NCBI RefSeq assembly: GCF_011038655.2 | Contig: NZ_CP064954.1 | Coordinates: forward strand, 372,001-436,000 | DNA length: 64,000 bases | Direction of reading: 5' to 3' | DNA from: Corynebacterium lizhenjunii | GTDB taxonomy: Bacteria; Actinomycetota; Actinomycetes; Mycobacteriales; Mycobacteriaceae | Shown: piece after piece, positions 35,618-45,003 of the stretch | Layout of the letters: each line of letters starts with the position of its first letter | Numbering within the stretch: the stretch's first letter is position 1 | Made by a program: the position numbers and the translations under genes | The notes under the pieces: model-generated | Seen by the model: the letters and a program-made list of their open reading frames with translations, nothing else | Database searches by the model: none | What the model was told of the DNA's origin: nothing

Positions 35618-36907
35618 ATGAATAACAAGCGCGTGTGGTGGGCAACCGCCCTCCTCCTTAGTGGTGCCGTGGCTGCCACCGCGACTGCCGGGGTGGTCTC
35701 CCAGCGCGATGTTTCCCGCGCCCCGGCCTTCGAGGTGCCCACCCCGCCGCCGTTGCTGGCTCCCGCTGAGCCTGCCGATACCGCGCTTGCCGATGCCCCC
35801 CTCGACTCCGCCTTCCAGCCCGACAAGCTGGGCACCTTTGGGGGGCTGGTGATTAATACGCATACTGGCCAGGTGGTCTGGGAGCGCGACGGTGGGCGCC
35901 CCTTAGTGCCGGCGTCGGCTACCAAGGTGCTCACTTTGGCTGCCGCGACGTGGGAGCTGGCGCAAGATGCGGTTATTCGTACCCCGATCTTCATCGGGGA
36001 CGATGGCGTGGTGGTCGTTCGCGCCGCCGGTGATGTGTGGATGACTCCGGAGGCACTGGACCGCGCTGCAGCGCAACTAGCCGCCACCGGAAAGACAATG
36101 ACCGCCGTGCACGTGGACACCTCCGCCTGGAGTGGCCCAGCGCAGGCTAGAGGGTGGGATCCGGACAATGTGGACGAGGGCTTTGTCGCGCCCCTCGAAC
36201 CGGCGATGATCCACGGTGGGCGCCTGGGGGAGTCCACCGGCGATGTGCCGCGCAGCCATACCCCGGCCGCCGATGTGGCCCGGGAGTTGGCCGCGCGCCT
36301 GGGCGTGGCGGAGGCAGCCGCGTCTGCCGGCGAGCAGGCGGGCGCAGGCGACGGCGCGCCCGCCCCGGACGCGACCATCGTGTCGCCGCCGTTGTGGCAG
36401 CGCGCACAGGAGGCGATGAAGCACTCCGATAACGTCATGGCAGAGGCCATCGGCCGGGAGCTGGCCACCGCGCGCGGCGCGGAGGCGAGCTTTGCCGGGT
36501 CAGCGGCAGAAACGCTGGCGGTGTTGAACAGCCACGGTATCGACACCGCTGGCGTGCACCTGGAGGATAACTCTGGGCTCTCGCCCGATAATCGCATCCC
36601 ACCAGCGGTGCTAGCCCGCGTGATCGCGGCGGCGGTTGCCGATCCGGCCGCGCGCCCCGTGTTGGGCTACCTGCCCGTTGCCGGTGGGGAGGGCACCTTA
36701 TATTCGCGCTACGGTCAGCTACCCGGGCGCGGCTGGGTGCGGGCCAAGACCGGCACGCTCACCGATACCTCCGCCCTGGTGGGCACCGCCGTTGGCGAAA
36801 GCGGCACGGTTTATGCCTTCGCGTTTTTGAGCAACGACTCCGACATCCTGCTCGCGCGCGCAGCCCTAGACCGCCTGGCCAGCGCGCTGGTCACCGATAG
36901 GCCATAG
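35618..36907 (+). CDS. dacB: D-Ala-D-Ala carboxypeptidase/endopeptidase (PBP4, S13)
   Basis: A 429-residue penicillin-binding protein trimming peptidoglycan. An N-terminal signal/anchor (ATALLLSGAVAATATAGVV) is followed by a Pro/Ala linker. Catalytic motifs: SATK (Ser100, Lys103), SDN in KHSDNVMAEAIG, and KTG at Lys377 (AKTGTLTDTSALVG). The linker ALADAPLDS is encoded over a perfect dispersed-word copy (35786-35800). tilS starts 2 bases after its stop. Confidence 0.93.
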   Translation: MNNKRVWWATALLLSGAVAATATAGVVSQRDVSRAPAFEVPTPPPLLAPAEPADTALADAPLDSAFQPDKLGTFGGLVINTHTGQVVWERDGGRPLVPASATKVLTLAAATWELAQDAVIRTPIFIGDDGVVVVRAAGDVWMTPEALDRAAAQLAATGKTMTAVHVDTSAWSGPAQARGWDPDNVDEGFVAPLEPAMIHGGRLGESTGDVPRSHTPAADVARELAARLGVAEAAASAGEQAGAGDGAPAPDATIVSPPLWQRAQEAMKHSDNVMAEAIGRELATARGAEASFAGSAAETLAVLNSHGIDTAGVHLEDNSGLSPDNRIPPAVLARVIAAAVADPAARPVLGYLPVAGGEGTLYSRYGQLPGRGWVRAKTGTLTDTSALVGTAVGESGTVYAFAFLSNDSDILLARAALDRLASALVTDRP

Positions 36908-36909
36908 CT

Positions 36910-37914
36910 ATGAGCACGGGAAACGCCATGTGTAGCGGGAATTCTATGCACAGCGGGAATGCACTGCGCGGAGCTACAGCTGCGCGCAGTGGTCAACCCT
37001 TCTGGCCGCGGCGCAGCCCGCACTTCGCCCGCCTGCGCGCCCTGGTACGCCCGGTGCTCGCACACGCCCTGGACCAGTATCCGCGTGTGGGCATTGGGCT
37101 CTCCGGGGGCCCAGACTCCCTGGCCCTGACCGCCGCCGTGGCCGCCGAGACCTCCCGCGCCATAGCGCTGTGCGTGGACCATCAACTCCAGCCCGGATCG
37201 CGTGCGGTGGCCGAAGCCGCCGCGAACCAAGCCCAGCAGTGGGGGATAGACGCCCGCGTCATTACCATCGACGCCGGCAATAGCGAAGCCACCGCGCGCA
37301 CCGCCCGCTACCGCGCCCTGGGCGCAGCAGGCATCCCCGTACTCGTGGCACACACCGCCGAGGACCAAGCCGAAACCCTGTTGCTGTCCGCCCTGCGCGG
37401 GCACGCCACCGGCATGGGCTCGCGCGCCCACATCGAAGGCTGCACCGTGCTGCGCCCGCTGCTTTCCGCCCGTCGCGCCGATACCCTCGGCGCCTGCGCC
37501 GAATTGGGCCTACGACCCTGGCACGACCCCCACAACCAGGCCGCCAACTTCCGCCGCGTGCGCATCCGCCGCGACGTCATCCCGCTGCTCGGCGAAATCC
37601 TGGGAGGCGACGCAGTAGCCCCCCTGGCCCAGGCCGCCACCGATATGGCCGCTGACCACGACACTTTGGCCACTGCCGCCACCAACGACTGCGCCCAACT
37701 CGCCGCCATGGCCGAACCCCACCGGCGGCGCGCCATCATCGCCTGGCTGGAAACCCAGGGGGTAGAGCCATCGCGGGAGGCGATAGGGGGCATCGGCAAG
37801 CTGTGCACCCACTGGCACGGGCAAGGAGGCGTGGCAGTAGCCGGGCAGGCAGGGGGCGCAAGGTTGGAAGTAGCCCGCATTGGTGGCAAACTGGCACTGC
37901 GAACACAACACTAA
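36910..37914 (+). CDS. tilS: tRNA(Ile)-lysidine synthase
   Basis: A 334-residue enzyme converting the wobble C of the tRNA-Ile CAT anticodon to lysidine. The PP-loop [11 protein letters not shown] lies near residue 60; [17 protein letters not shown] and the [12 protein letters not shown] block follow. The first 18 residues repeat Ser-Gly-Asn and contain several Met, so translation may begin at a later ATG. The C-terminal domain is short and carries IGGIGKL, encoded by an antisense-oriented perfect copy of the dispersed word (37786-37800). Confidence 0.92.
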   Translation: MSTGNAMCSGNSMHSGNALRGATAARSGQPFWPRRSPHFARLRALVRPVLAHALDQYPRVGIGLSGGPDSLALTAAVAAETSRAIALCVDHQLQPGSRAVAEAAANQAQQWGIDARVITIDAGNSEATARTARYRALGAAGIPVLVAHTAEDQAETLLLSALRGHATGMGSRAHIEGCTVLRPLLSARRADTLGACAELGLRPWHDPHNQAANFRRVRIRRDVIPLLGEILGGDAVAPLAQAATDMAADHDTLATAATNDCAQLAAMAEPHRRRAIIAWLETQGVEPSREAIGGIGKLCTHWHGQGGVAVAGQAGGARLEVARIGGKLALRTQH

Positions 37915-37924
37915 AGGAGCAGGC

Positions 37925-38506
37925 ATGCATGACTCTAAAGACTTCAACGTTCCCGCCAACCCCTACGGCAGCGATGTTGAAGCCGTCCTCATCAGCGAAG
38001 AACAGATAGCCGCCCGCATCCAAGAAATGGCAGACGCCGTCTCCGAGCGCTACCGCGACAGCGGGGACCTCATCCTAGTCTGCGTGCTCAAGGGTGCCGT
38101 ATTCTTCCTCTCTGACTTCGCGCGTGCGCTGTCTATCCCCTCCCAACAAGAATTTATGGCCGTGTCCTCCTACGGCAACGCCGCGTCCTCCTCCGGCGTG
38201 GTGCGCATCCTCAAAGACCTCGACCGCGACATTGAGGGCAAGCATGTGCTCATTGTCGAAGACATCATTGACTCCGGCCTGACGCTGAGCTGGCTCATCC
38301 GCAACCTAGAAGGCCGCCGGCCCGCCAGCCTGGAAGTCGTGTCCCTGCTGCGCAAGCCGGAAGTAGTCAAAGCCGACATTGACCTGCTGGAAGTTGGCTT
38401 TGATATTCCGCACGAATTCGTGGTGGGCTACGGTCTCGACTACGCAGAAAATTACCGCGACCTACCCTTCGTGGGCACCCTGAAGCCGGAGATTTACGCA
38501 GACTAG
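37925..38506 (+). CDS. hpt: Hypoxanthine phosphoribosyltransferase
   Basis: A 193-residue purine salvage enzyme. The PRPP-binding signature [13 protein letters not shown] and the flap/purine segments ([31 protein letters not shown]) are complete. Start ATG 37925 follows SD AAAGGAG; the upstream in-frame ATG lies inside tilS. tilS-hpt-ftsH is a widely conserved gene order. Confidence 0.95.
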   Translation: MHDSKDFNVPANPYGSDVEAVLISEEQIAARIQEMADAVSERYRDSGDLILVCVLKGAVFFLSDFARALSIPSQQEFMAVSSYGNAASSSGVVRILKDLDRDIEGKHVLIVEDIIDSGLTLSWLIRNLEGRRPASLEVVSLLRKPEVVKADIDLLEVGFDIPHEFVVGYGLDYAENYRDLPFVGTLKPEIYAD

Positions 38507-38508
38507 TA

Positions 38509-40680
38509 ATGAAGAACTCCAACATTGTGCGCTACGGCGCCATCGGCGCACTGGCGCTGGTGATGCTCTACGTCTTTACCTTCTTTAACAACGACGCCCG
38601 CAGCTACACCCCCGTAGAGACCTCCGTGGCGCTGAGCCAACTCAGCGAAGGCAACGTCGAAGAAGCCCAGATTGATGACCGCGAACAACGCGTCCGTCTA
38701 AAGCTGCGCGAGCCAATCACGGTGGAAGAGCGCGACGGCGTAGAAGAAATCATGGCCAAGTACCCGGCCCGGGCCACCGCGGAGGTCTTTACCGCGGTCA
38801 AGGACTCCGGGGCGGAGAAATACCAGACCAAGGTCACCCAGGAGTCCTTCCTGGGCTCCATGCTCAGCTTCATCCTGCCGATGTTGATCGTCTTCGGCTT
38901 GCTGTTCTTTATGATGTCGCGCATGCAGCAAGGGGGCATGTTTGGCATCGGGGCATCGAAGGCCAAAGAACTGACCAAGGACATGCCCACTAACACCTTT
39001 GCCGACGTCGCAGGCGCCGACGAGGCCGTAGAAGAACTCATGGAAATCAAGGAGTTCCTCGAAGACCCCAGCCGCTACCACGAGCTAGGCGCCAAGATCC
39101 CGCGCGGCGTGCTGCTCTACGGCCCGCCCGGTACAGGTAAAACGCTGCTGGCACGCGCCGTGGCGGGGGAGGCCGGAGTACCGTTCTTCTCCATCTCCGG
39201 TTCCGACTTTGTGGAGATGTTCGTGGGCGTGGGTGCCTCCCGCGTGCGCGACCTGTTCAAACAAGCCAAGGCGCAATCGCCGTGCATTATCTTTGTCGAT
39301 GAGATCGATGCCGTGGGCCGCCAGCGCGGCTCCGGCACCGGCGGCGGGCACGACGAGCGCGAACAAACCCTCAACCAGCTGCTGGTGGAAATGGACGGCT
39401 TTGGCGACCGCGAAGGCGTTATTCTCATTGCCGCCACCAACCGGCCGGACATCTTGGACCCCGCACTGCTGCGCCCCGGGCGTTTCGACCGCCAAATCCC
39501 CGTGACCAACCCGGACCTGGCCGGGCGCGAGAAGATCCTCGAAGTTCACTCCAAGAACAAGCCGCTGGCCAAGCACGTGGATGTGCGCGAACTGGCCAAG
39601 CGCACCGCCGGCATGTCCGGCGCGGACCTGGCCAACGTGCTCAACGAGGCCGCGCTGCTCACCGCCCGCGTGGGTGGCAACGTCATTACTGCCGATGCCC
39701 TCGAAGAAGCCACCGACCGCGTAGTCGGCGGCCCGCGCCGGCAGTCCAAGATCATCTCCGAGCATGAAAAGAAAGTCACCGCCTACCACGAAGGCGGCCA
39801 CACCCTAGCCGCGTGGGCCCTAAAAGACATTGAGCGGGTCTACAAGGTCACCATCCTTGCGCGTGGGCGCACCGGCGGACACGCCATGACCTCCCAAGAA
39901 GACGACAAAGGCATGTACACGCGGGAAGAACTCTTCGCCCGCATAGTCTTTGCCATGGGTGGGCGCGCCGCAGAGGAACTAGTCTTCGGGGCGCCGACCA
40001 CGGGGGCATCGTCAGACATTGAGCAAGCCACCAAAATTGCGCGCGCCATGCTCACCGAATACGGCTTTAGCCCCGACCTGGGCACCGTCAAGTACGGCCA
40101 GGAGCAAGGCGACCCCTTCGGCTACGGTGGCATGGGTGGCAGCATCGACTACTCCGATGCCGTGGCGGCGCGCATTGATGAGCAGCTGCGCTACCTGCTC
40201 GACCGCGCGCACGAAGAGGCCTACTCCATCCTGGCCGAATACCGGGACTACCTCGATGCGCTGGTTGAGCTGCTGTTGGAGAAAGAGACCCTGCGCCGGC
40301 CCGACCTGGAGGGCGTGTTCGACGGGATTGTCCCGCGCGCTGCTACCGCAGTCTTTGATAACGCGCGCTTCCCGCGCCAAGCCGGCCGCGAGCCCGTGCT
40401 GACCCCCGTGGAACAAGCCCAAGCCCGTGGCGAAGAACTGCCCAAGCGTGTGACCCTTTTGGACGCCACCCGCGCCGCACGTGAACGCCGCCTGGCTGGC
40501 CAACAGGTCGAAGGCGAGTATGGCTTTAACTTTGGCCAGCACGCCGGCGACAACACCAGCGACGACACCGGCGACGCTGACGCCCGCCCGGCCGCCCCCG
40601 CTGGCGGCGGCGCTTCTGACGTTGACTCCGCCCGCCCCACCGGCGGCGCCCCCGCCCGCCCCGAAGACAGGGAGATCTGA
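38509..40680 (+). CDS. ftsH: ATP-dependent zinc metalloprotease FtsH
   Basis: A 723-residue membrane-anchored AAA protease for quality control. Two N-terminal helices (about residues 8-24 and 114-135) flank a small extracytoplasmic domain; Walker A GPPGTGKT at 205-212; Walker [15 protein letters not shown] region [12 protein letters not shown]; zinc site HEGGH at 427-431. The C-terminal ~50 residues are disordered Ala/Pro/Asp-rich. Adjacent genes overlap or nearly touch (hpt 2 bases before; folE start shares the stop). Confidence 0.97.
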   Translation: MKNSNIVRYGAIGALALVMLYVFTFFNNDARSYTPVETSVALSQLSEGNVEEAQIDDREQRVRLKLREPITVEERDGVEEIMAKYPARATAEVFTAVKDSGAEKYQTKVTQESFLGSMLSFILPMLIVFGLLFFMMSRMQQGGMFGIGASKAKELTKDMPTNTFADVAGADEAVEELMEIKEFLEDPSRYHELGAKIPRGVLLYGPPGTGKTLLARAVAGEAGVPFFSISGSDFVEMFVGVGASRVRDLFKQAKAQSPCIIFVDEIDAVGRQRGSGTGGGHDEREQTLNQLLVEMDGFGDREGVILIAATNRPDILDPALLRPGRFDRQIPVTNPDLAGREKILEVHSKNKPLAKHVDVRELAKRTAGMSGADLANVLNEAALLTARVGGNVITADALEEATDRVVGGPRRQSKIISEHEKKVTAYHEGGHTLAAWALKDIERVYKVTILARGRTGGHAMTSQEDDKGMYTREELFARIVFAMGGRAAEELVFGAPTTGASSDIEQATKIARAMLTEYGFSPDLGTVKYGQEQGDPFGYGGMGGSIDYSDAVAARIDEQLRYLLDRAHEEAYSILAEYRDYLDALVELLLEKETLRRPDLEGVFDGIVPRAATAVFDNARFPRQAGREPVLTPVEQAQARGEELPKRVTLLDATRAARERRLAGQQVEGEYGFNFGQHAGDNTSDDTGDADARPAAPAGGGASDVDSARPTGGAPARPEDREI

Positions 40681-41246
40681 TGACTTTTGATCAAGCCCGC
40701 GCGGAAGCGGCCGTGCGCGAATTGCTATTGGCGGTGGGGGAGGACCCGGACCGCGAAGGACTGGCAGACACCCCGGCCCGCGTGGCGCGCGCCTACAAGG
40801 AAGTCTTCGCCGGCCTGCACACGGACCCAACGGAAGTCCTAGCCAAGACCTTCGCGGAGGACCACCAGGAGCTGGTGCTGGTGCGCGACATTCCCATTTA
40901 CTCCACCTGCGAACACCACCTGGTGCCGTTCTACGGCATGGCGCATATCGGCTACATTCCCGGCAAGGACGGCCACGTAACGGGGCTGTCGAAGCTGGCC
41001 CGCCTGGCAGACATGTACGCCAAGCGGCCGCAGGTCCAGGAGCGGCTGACGTCCCAGATTGCCGATGCCCTCGTAGAAAAACTCCACGCCCAGTCCGTCA
41101 TTGTGGTCATTGAGTGCGAGCACTTGTGTATGGCTATGCGGGGTATCCGCAAGCCGGGCGCGACCACCACCACGTCAGCCGTACGGGGTGGGTTCAAGAC
41201 CAACGCGGCATCGCGCGCGGAGGTCATCAGCCTCATCCGCGGCTAG
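40680..41246 (+). CDS. folE: GTP cyclohydrolase I
   Basis: A 188-residue enzyme opening folate biosynthesis (GTP to dihydroneopterin triphosphate). Zinc ligands are in [12 protein letters not shown] (Cys, His) and ECEHLCM (Cys); [18 protein letters not shown] is the conserved core. ATG overlaps the ftsH TGA by one base. First of four consecutive folate genes. QIADALVEK covers a dispersed-word copy (41058-41072). Confidence 0.97.
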   Translation: MTFDQARAEAAVRELLLAVGEDPDREGLADTPARVARAYKEVFAGLHTDPTEVLAKTFAEDHQELVLVRDIPIYSTCEHHLVPFYGMAHIGYIPGKDGHVTGLSKLARLADMYAKRPQVQERLTSQIADALVEKLHAQSVIVVIECEHLCMAMRGIRKPGATTTTSAVRGGFKTNAASRAEVISLIRG

Positions 41247-41298
41247 TCCCGCCGCGTGTGCCGGATGCCCGCCCAACTCACCTCCCAAGGAGCTCGTT

Positions 41299-42303
41299 TT
41301 GTCTCACACCCGCGTCATGGGAATCCTCAACGTCACTGCTGATTCTTTCTCCGATGGCGGCCGCTGGCTGGACCCCGATGCCGCCCTGGAACACGCCCGC
41401 CGGCTGATGGCCGCGGGGGCGGACATCATTGATGTGGGCGGGGAGTCCACCCGCCCGGGCGCAGCCCGCGTGGACGCCGAGGTGGAAATCCAGCGCGTGG
41501 TGCCCATCATCGCGGCGCTGCATGCTGAGGGCATCCCGACCTCTGTGGACACCATGCGCGCGGCCACCGCGGCTGCGGCAGTCGAAGCCGGGGTCGGTCT
41601 GATCAACGATGTTTCCGGCGGCCTGGCAGACCCAGACATGTTCGCCGTGATGGCGCAGTCCCAGCTGCCTGTGTGCCTGATGCACTGGCGCACCAGCGTC
41701 TTCGAGTCCGCCGCAGGTGCTGCCGATCACGGCGGCGATGTGGTGGCGGATGTACGCGCTACGCTGGCCGATTTGGCCGCCCGCGCCCAGGCCGCCGGGG
41801 TGGACCGTAGCAACATCATCGTTGACCCCGGCCTGGGCTTTGCCAAGACCCCGGCGGAGAATTGGGCCCTGCTGCGCGCCCTGCCCAGCCTCAGCGACCT
41901 GCCGATTCTCGTTGGCGCCTCCCGCAAGCGCTTCGTCACCGCCCTGCGCGCCCCCGTGTCTGCCGATGCCGCCATTCCCGCCATCTCCGCCGATGCCCCG
42001 GCCCACACCCCCGTGGCTTCGGCCGACACCCCGGCGCCTGCCGCCGTGGCCTCGCCTAGTGGGACTACCCACCCGGCGGACCCGGCGACCGCGGCCATTA
42101 GTGCGCTATCGGCGCATTATGGCGCGTGGGCGGTGCGCGTGCACGACGTTGCCAGCTCCCGCGCGGCGGTAGATGTCGCCGCCGCGTGGGCCGGTGCCGT
42201 GCCCGGAACAACCTCGGCACTGGGGGCTACGGCGGCACCCGCAAACACGGCATCGGCAAGCACGGCTGCACAGAGAACTACAAAGGAGGAACCATGCGCA
42301 TAG
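41299..42303 (+). CDS. folP: Dihydropteroate synthase with a low-complexity insert
   Basis: A 334-residue enzyme (sulfonamide target) joining the pterin and p-aminobenzoate. Motifs: VMGILNVTADSFSDGG, DIIDVGGESTRPGA, INDVSGG, DPGLGFAKT, and VGASRKRF near the C-terminus. I chose TTG 41299: SD AAGGAG at 41287-41292 is correctly spaced and homology starts there. Between SRKRF and the closing AAISALSAHYGAWAVRVHDV is an Ala/Pro/Ser/Asp-rich insert of about 45 residues carrying two dispersed-word copies, and an Ala/Thr/Ser-rich tail carries a third in the other orientation. The 3' end overlaps folB by 10 bases. Confidence 0.93.
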   Translation: MSHTRVMGILNVTADSFSDGGRWLDPDAALEHARRLMAAGADIIDVGGESTRPGAARVDAEVEIQRVVPIIAALHAEGIPTSVDTMRAATAAAAVEAGVGLINDVSGGLADPDMFAVMAQSQLPVCLMHWRTSVFESAAGAADHGGDVVADVRATLADLAARAQAAGVDRSNIIVDPGLGFAKTPAENWALLRALPSLSDLPILVGASRKRFVTALRAPVSADAAIPAISADAPAHTPVASADTPAPAAVASPSGTTHPADPATAAISALSAHYGAWAVRVHDVASSRAAVDVAAAWAGAVPGTTSALGATAAPANTASASTAAQRTTKEEPCA

Positions 42304-42635
42304 AACTCAACGGGCTTGAATGCTACGGCTACCACGGCGTTTTCGCGGAAGAAAAGCGCACCGGCCAACCCTTCATCGTCGATATAGTCTGCCAGCTGCC
42401 GGACGCGGTCGATGATGACCTGGCCACCACCGTCAACTACGCCGAGTTGGCGGATGTGGCCGCGAATATCGTGGAGGGCCCAGCCCGCGACCTGATCGAA
42501 ACGGTCGCCGCAGAGATCGCCACCGCCGCCCGCGTGGCGTTCCCCCTGCTGGAATCCATCGAGGTCACCGTCCATAAGCCTCAGGCGCCCATCCCGCGCA
42601 CCTTTGCGGACGTCTCTGTGACGGCGAGGCGATGA
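42294..42635 (+). CDS. folB: Dihydroneopterin aldolase
   Basis: A 113-residue folate enzyme yielding 6-hydroxymethyl-dihydropterin. It begins MRIELNGLECYGYHGVF (the catalytic Tyr/His region) and has VNYAELAD and the pterin-anchoring Glu plus Lys in TVHKPQAPI. ATG 42294 with SD AAAGGAGG fits the family start; folP and folK overlap on either side. Confidence 0.95.
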   Translation: MRIELNGLECYGYHGVFAEEKRTGQPFIVDIVCQLPDAVDDDLATTVNYAELADVAANIVEGPARDLIETVAAEIATAARVAFPLLESIEVTVHKPQAPIPRTFADVSVTARR

Positions 42636-43108
42636 TGCGCGCCGTACTTTCCATCGGATCCAACATGGGCAACCGCCGCGCATTGCTGCAGACGGTGTTG
42701 GATGACTTTGCCGCTGAGACGGTTGCGGTCTCGCCCTTTTACACCACCGCGCCGTGGGGAGTGGAGGACCAGGAGGATTTCCTCAACGCGGTGCTCATCG
42801 TGGACGTGGACCTTACGCCGCTGGAGTTGTTGCACCGCGCGCAGGCGTTAGAGCAGGCTGCCGAGCGCGTGCGCCAGCGCCGCTGGGGGCCGCGCACCCT
42901 TGACGTCGACATCGTGGACATTGAGGGCTATAGCTCGCAAGACCCAGTGCTCACCGTGCCCCACCCGCACGCCCATGAGCGGGCCTTCGTCCTGGTGCCG
43001 TGGCTGGCCATCGACCCGGACGCCACCCTGGCGGGCGTGCCCATAGCAACCCTGGCCGCACAGCTGGATGATGCCGTGGAGGTCTCAGACCCCCTGGAGG
43101 AAGCATGA
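42632..43108 (+). CDS. folK: 2-amino-4-hydroxy-6-hydroxymethyldihydropteridine pyrophosphokinase
   Basis: A 158-residue kinase activating the pterin for FolP. Signature LSIGSNMGNR at the start and the HPPK motif RRWGPRTLDVDIV with the metal-binding Asp pair; PHPHAHERAFVLVPW closes the active site. The start ATG (or the ATG directly after) overlaps the folB stop. Confidence 0.95.
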   Translation: MMRAVLSIGSNMGNRRALLQTVLDDFAAETVAVSPFYTTAPWGVEDQEDFLNAVLIVDVDLTPLELLHRAQALEQAAERVRQRRWGPRTLDVDIVDIEGYSSQDPVLTVPHPHAHERAFVLVPWLAIDPDATLAGVPIATLAAQLDDAVEVSDPLEEA

Positions 43109-43509
43109 AACGCACCCCCATCCTGGGCCTAGCCGCGGCCTTCGGCTTCATGTTTGCCGCGTCGTACATTGTCATGCCGGTGCTCTATTCGCGCCTACCG
43201 GAACCAGTCTCCTTTACTATGTGGGCCATGACGGTGGTGTGCGCCGTACTGGCCTGGCGGGTCAAGCGCGCCGGTGAGCACGGCATCGGGCTGGATAACT
43301 CGCAACTTAACCCCATCACTGTCGCTAACTTCATGCTGGTCGGCCGGGCTTCTGCCTGGACGGGGGCGCTGGTTGGCGGGGCAAGCGGGGGCATCGTCAT
43401 GTATGCAGGACTGCAGTCAGGCGCACTGAGCAGCGTGCTGGGCGGGGTGGCCATGGCCATTGCCGGTGTGGTCCTGGAGCGCGCGTGCGAAGTGCCTCCG
43501 GTACATTAG
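43105..43509 (+). CDS. DUF3180 membrane protein
   Basis: A 134-residue protein with four predicted helices (residues 5-22, 30-47, 77-97, 102-124), overlapping folK by 4 bases. The sequence between helices (LNPITVANFMLVGRASAWTGALVGG) and the position after folK match DUF3180 (Rv3605c in M. tuberculosis). No known activity. Confidence 0.88.
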   Translation: MKRTPILGLAAAFGFMFAASYIVMPVLYSRLPEPVSFTMWAMTVVCAVLAWRVKRAGEHGIGLDNSQLNPITVANFMLVGRASAWTGALVGGASGGIVMYAGLQSGALSSVLGGVAMAIAGVVLERACEVPPVH

Positions 43510-43514
43510 TGAAC

Positions 43515-44375
43515 ATGAGAAACGATCGCGGCCTTGTTGCCTTGGTAGTGCTGGCGATGGTGGCCAGCATCATCATGCTCATTTCCGGCTCCGCAATCGC
43601 CATGAAGTTGGCGCTCGTGGCGGCGCTGTGGGCCGCCGTTCTGGGGCTCTTCCTCGCCACCCGCTACCGGCGCGAGGCTCAGGAGCAGCGCCGCCAATTT
43701 GCTCTTGAACGTGAGCACTTTGAGCAGCAGCAGGAGCCTTCCGATGCCCTCGCCGACATCAAGCGCGAACTCGACGCCATCCGCACCCAGCTTGAAGATC
43801 TCTCCGGCCGCGACTTCACCTACGAGCCCGCCGCGCTCTACGCCCAGGCCCGGCGCATTGAGGAGCTGGAGTTCACCCAGACCTCCAGTGGCGCGCCGTC
43901 TGCGGATGCCATCGCCGGGCGCATCGGCTCCCAAGACCCCGCCCCGGTGAACTACATTCCAGAGCCTGCCGATACCCCCGTGCCCGACTCCTTCCCTGGC
44001 CCGTCCGCAGCCCCTTCCGCAGCCCCGTCTGCAGCCTCCGCGCCTGAACCCACGTCAGACTCCACGCCTGACTTTGCGTCTGGGGCCGAACCTAGTCTGG
44101 CTGCTGCGGTACACCCCGCGCCCGGGGCCGATGCTAACCCAGCTGCTGCGGTTCACCCCGCGCCCGGGGCCGATACTAACCCAGCTGCTGCGGCTCACCC
44201 CGCGCCCGGGGCCGCACCCGCCGCACGCGACTCTGCCCCCGCTGCGCCGCGCTTCGATACCGGCTCTTTCCAAGCCGTCAAGTGGGACGAGGGCGGTCGC
44301 CGCCGCAGCGACTCCCACCGGGAGGGCAGCGTCTCCGTCGCAGAGCTCATGGCCAACCTAAAGAAGGAGAAGTAG
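43515..44375 (+). CDS. Membrane-anchored coiled-coil protein with Ala/Pro repeats
   Basis: A 286-residue protein: two N-terminal helices (LVALVVLAMVASIIMLISGSAIAM and the following ALWAAVLGLFLATRY), a charged coiled-coil stretch (REAQEQRRQFALEREHFEQQQ), a conserved block DFTYEPAALYAQARRIEELEF, then a Pro/Ala/Ser tail with three 14-residue repeats (AAAVHPAPGADANP), ending VSVAELMANLKKEK. Position corresponds to Rv3604c. A GTG at 43509 is an alternative start. Function unknown; divisome or envelope scaffolding would be a guess. Confidence 0.75.
   Translation: MRNDRGLVALVVLAMVASIIMLISGSAIAMKLALVAALWAAVLGLFLATRYRREAQEQRRQFALEREHFEQQQEPSDALADIKRELDAIRTQLEDLSGRDFTYEPAALYAQARRIEELEFTQTSSGAPSADAIAGRIGSQDPAPVNYIPEPADTPVPDSFPGPSAAPSAAPSAASAPEPTSDSTPDFASGAEPSLAAAVHPAPGADANPAAAVHPAPGADTNPAAAAHPAPGAAPAARDSAPAAPRFDTGSFQAVKWDEGGRRRSDSHREGSVSVAELMANLKKEK
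44101..44215. repeat. 42-bp in-frame tandem repeat, nearly three copies
   Basis: Units start at 44101, 44143 and 44185, encoding AAAVHPAPGADANP-type repeats. The period is a multiple of three, so length changes keep the frame. Confidence 0.85.
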
Positions 44376-45001
44376 TGCGCATAGCCACTGTCGGTGGTTC
44401 AGCTTTGGCGTATGTTCTGCTCAATAGCGGCCATGAGTTGGTAGAGGACCTGGATTCGGCGGAGTGCATTATCCTCCAGGCTGATCATGATGAACTGCCA
44501 ACTCTGGTAGAAGAGGTAGCCCCGCACGTGTCCAAGGGCGACATCGTGATCCATACGTCGCTCACTCATGGGCCGCAGGTCTTAGACCCGGTGGAGGTGC
44601 GTGGGGCGGTGGTGGCCTCGGCGGCGCAGTTGCGGCCGGACACGTGGGGTGTTGAGGCGCTCGACGAGGTCGGCCTGACCGTGGCGCAGGTGCTGATTTC
44701 TGATTCCGGCGGCAATGTCATCGAGCTTTCCGGTGATACTCGCGGCCCCCTTATCGCCCGCGTCGCCTATTCCAATATCACCTGGTATCTGGCCGCATGG
44801 GCAGAGATGGACGTGGTACAAGAAATTAGAGGAGTAGACGTTCCGCTTTTGCCGGAAGTGTTGCCGGGGGAGATCCGGGAGGCGTACCGCTACATTGAGG
44901 ACATCGGCCAGCAACAAGCCTATTCGGATGTGGTGCGCTTGCTCACGGAGCGTGGAAAGTTGCCGGATTTTAGGTGGACAGGGATGGAATGGCAGGAGTG
45001 A
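44375..45001 (+). CDS. Rossmann-like/DUF2520-type protein
   Basis: A 208-residue protein starting at GTG 44375, which overlaps the previous stop by one base and follows SD AAGGAG. The N-terminal RIATVGGSALAYVLLNSGH is a Rossmann-type start lacking the full GxGxxG, and DSAECIILQADHDELPTLVEEVAPH with IVIHTSLTHGPQVL resembles ketopantoate-reductase/6PGDH-like folds. The position before panC and after the folK genes is that of Rv3603c. It is shorter than its mycobacterial relative (about 300 residues), so the C-terminal domain is reduced. Likely role near pantothenate metabolism, by context only. Confidence 0.7.
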   Translation: MRIATVGGSALAYVLLNSGHELVEDLDSAECIILQADHDELPTLVEEVAPHVSKGDIVIHTSLTHGPQVLDPVEVRGAVVASAAQLRPDTWGVEALDEVGLTVAQVLISDSGGNVIELSGDTRGPLIARVAYSNITWYLAAWAEMDVVQEIRGVDVPLLPEVLPGEIREAYRYIEDIGQQQAYSDVVRLLTERGKLPDFRWTGMEWQE

Positions 45002-45003
45002 GT

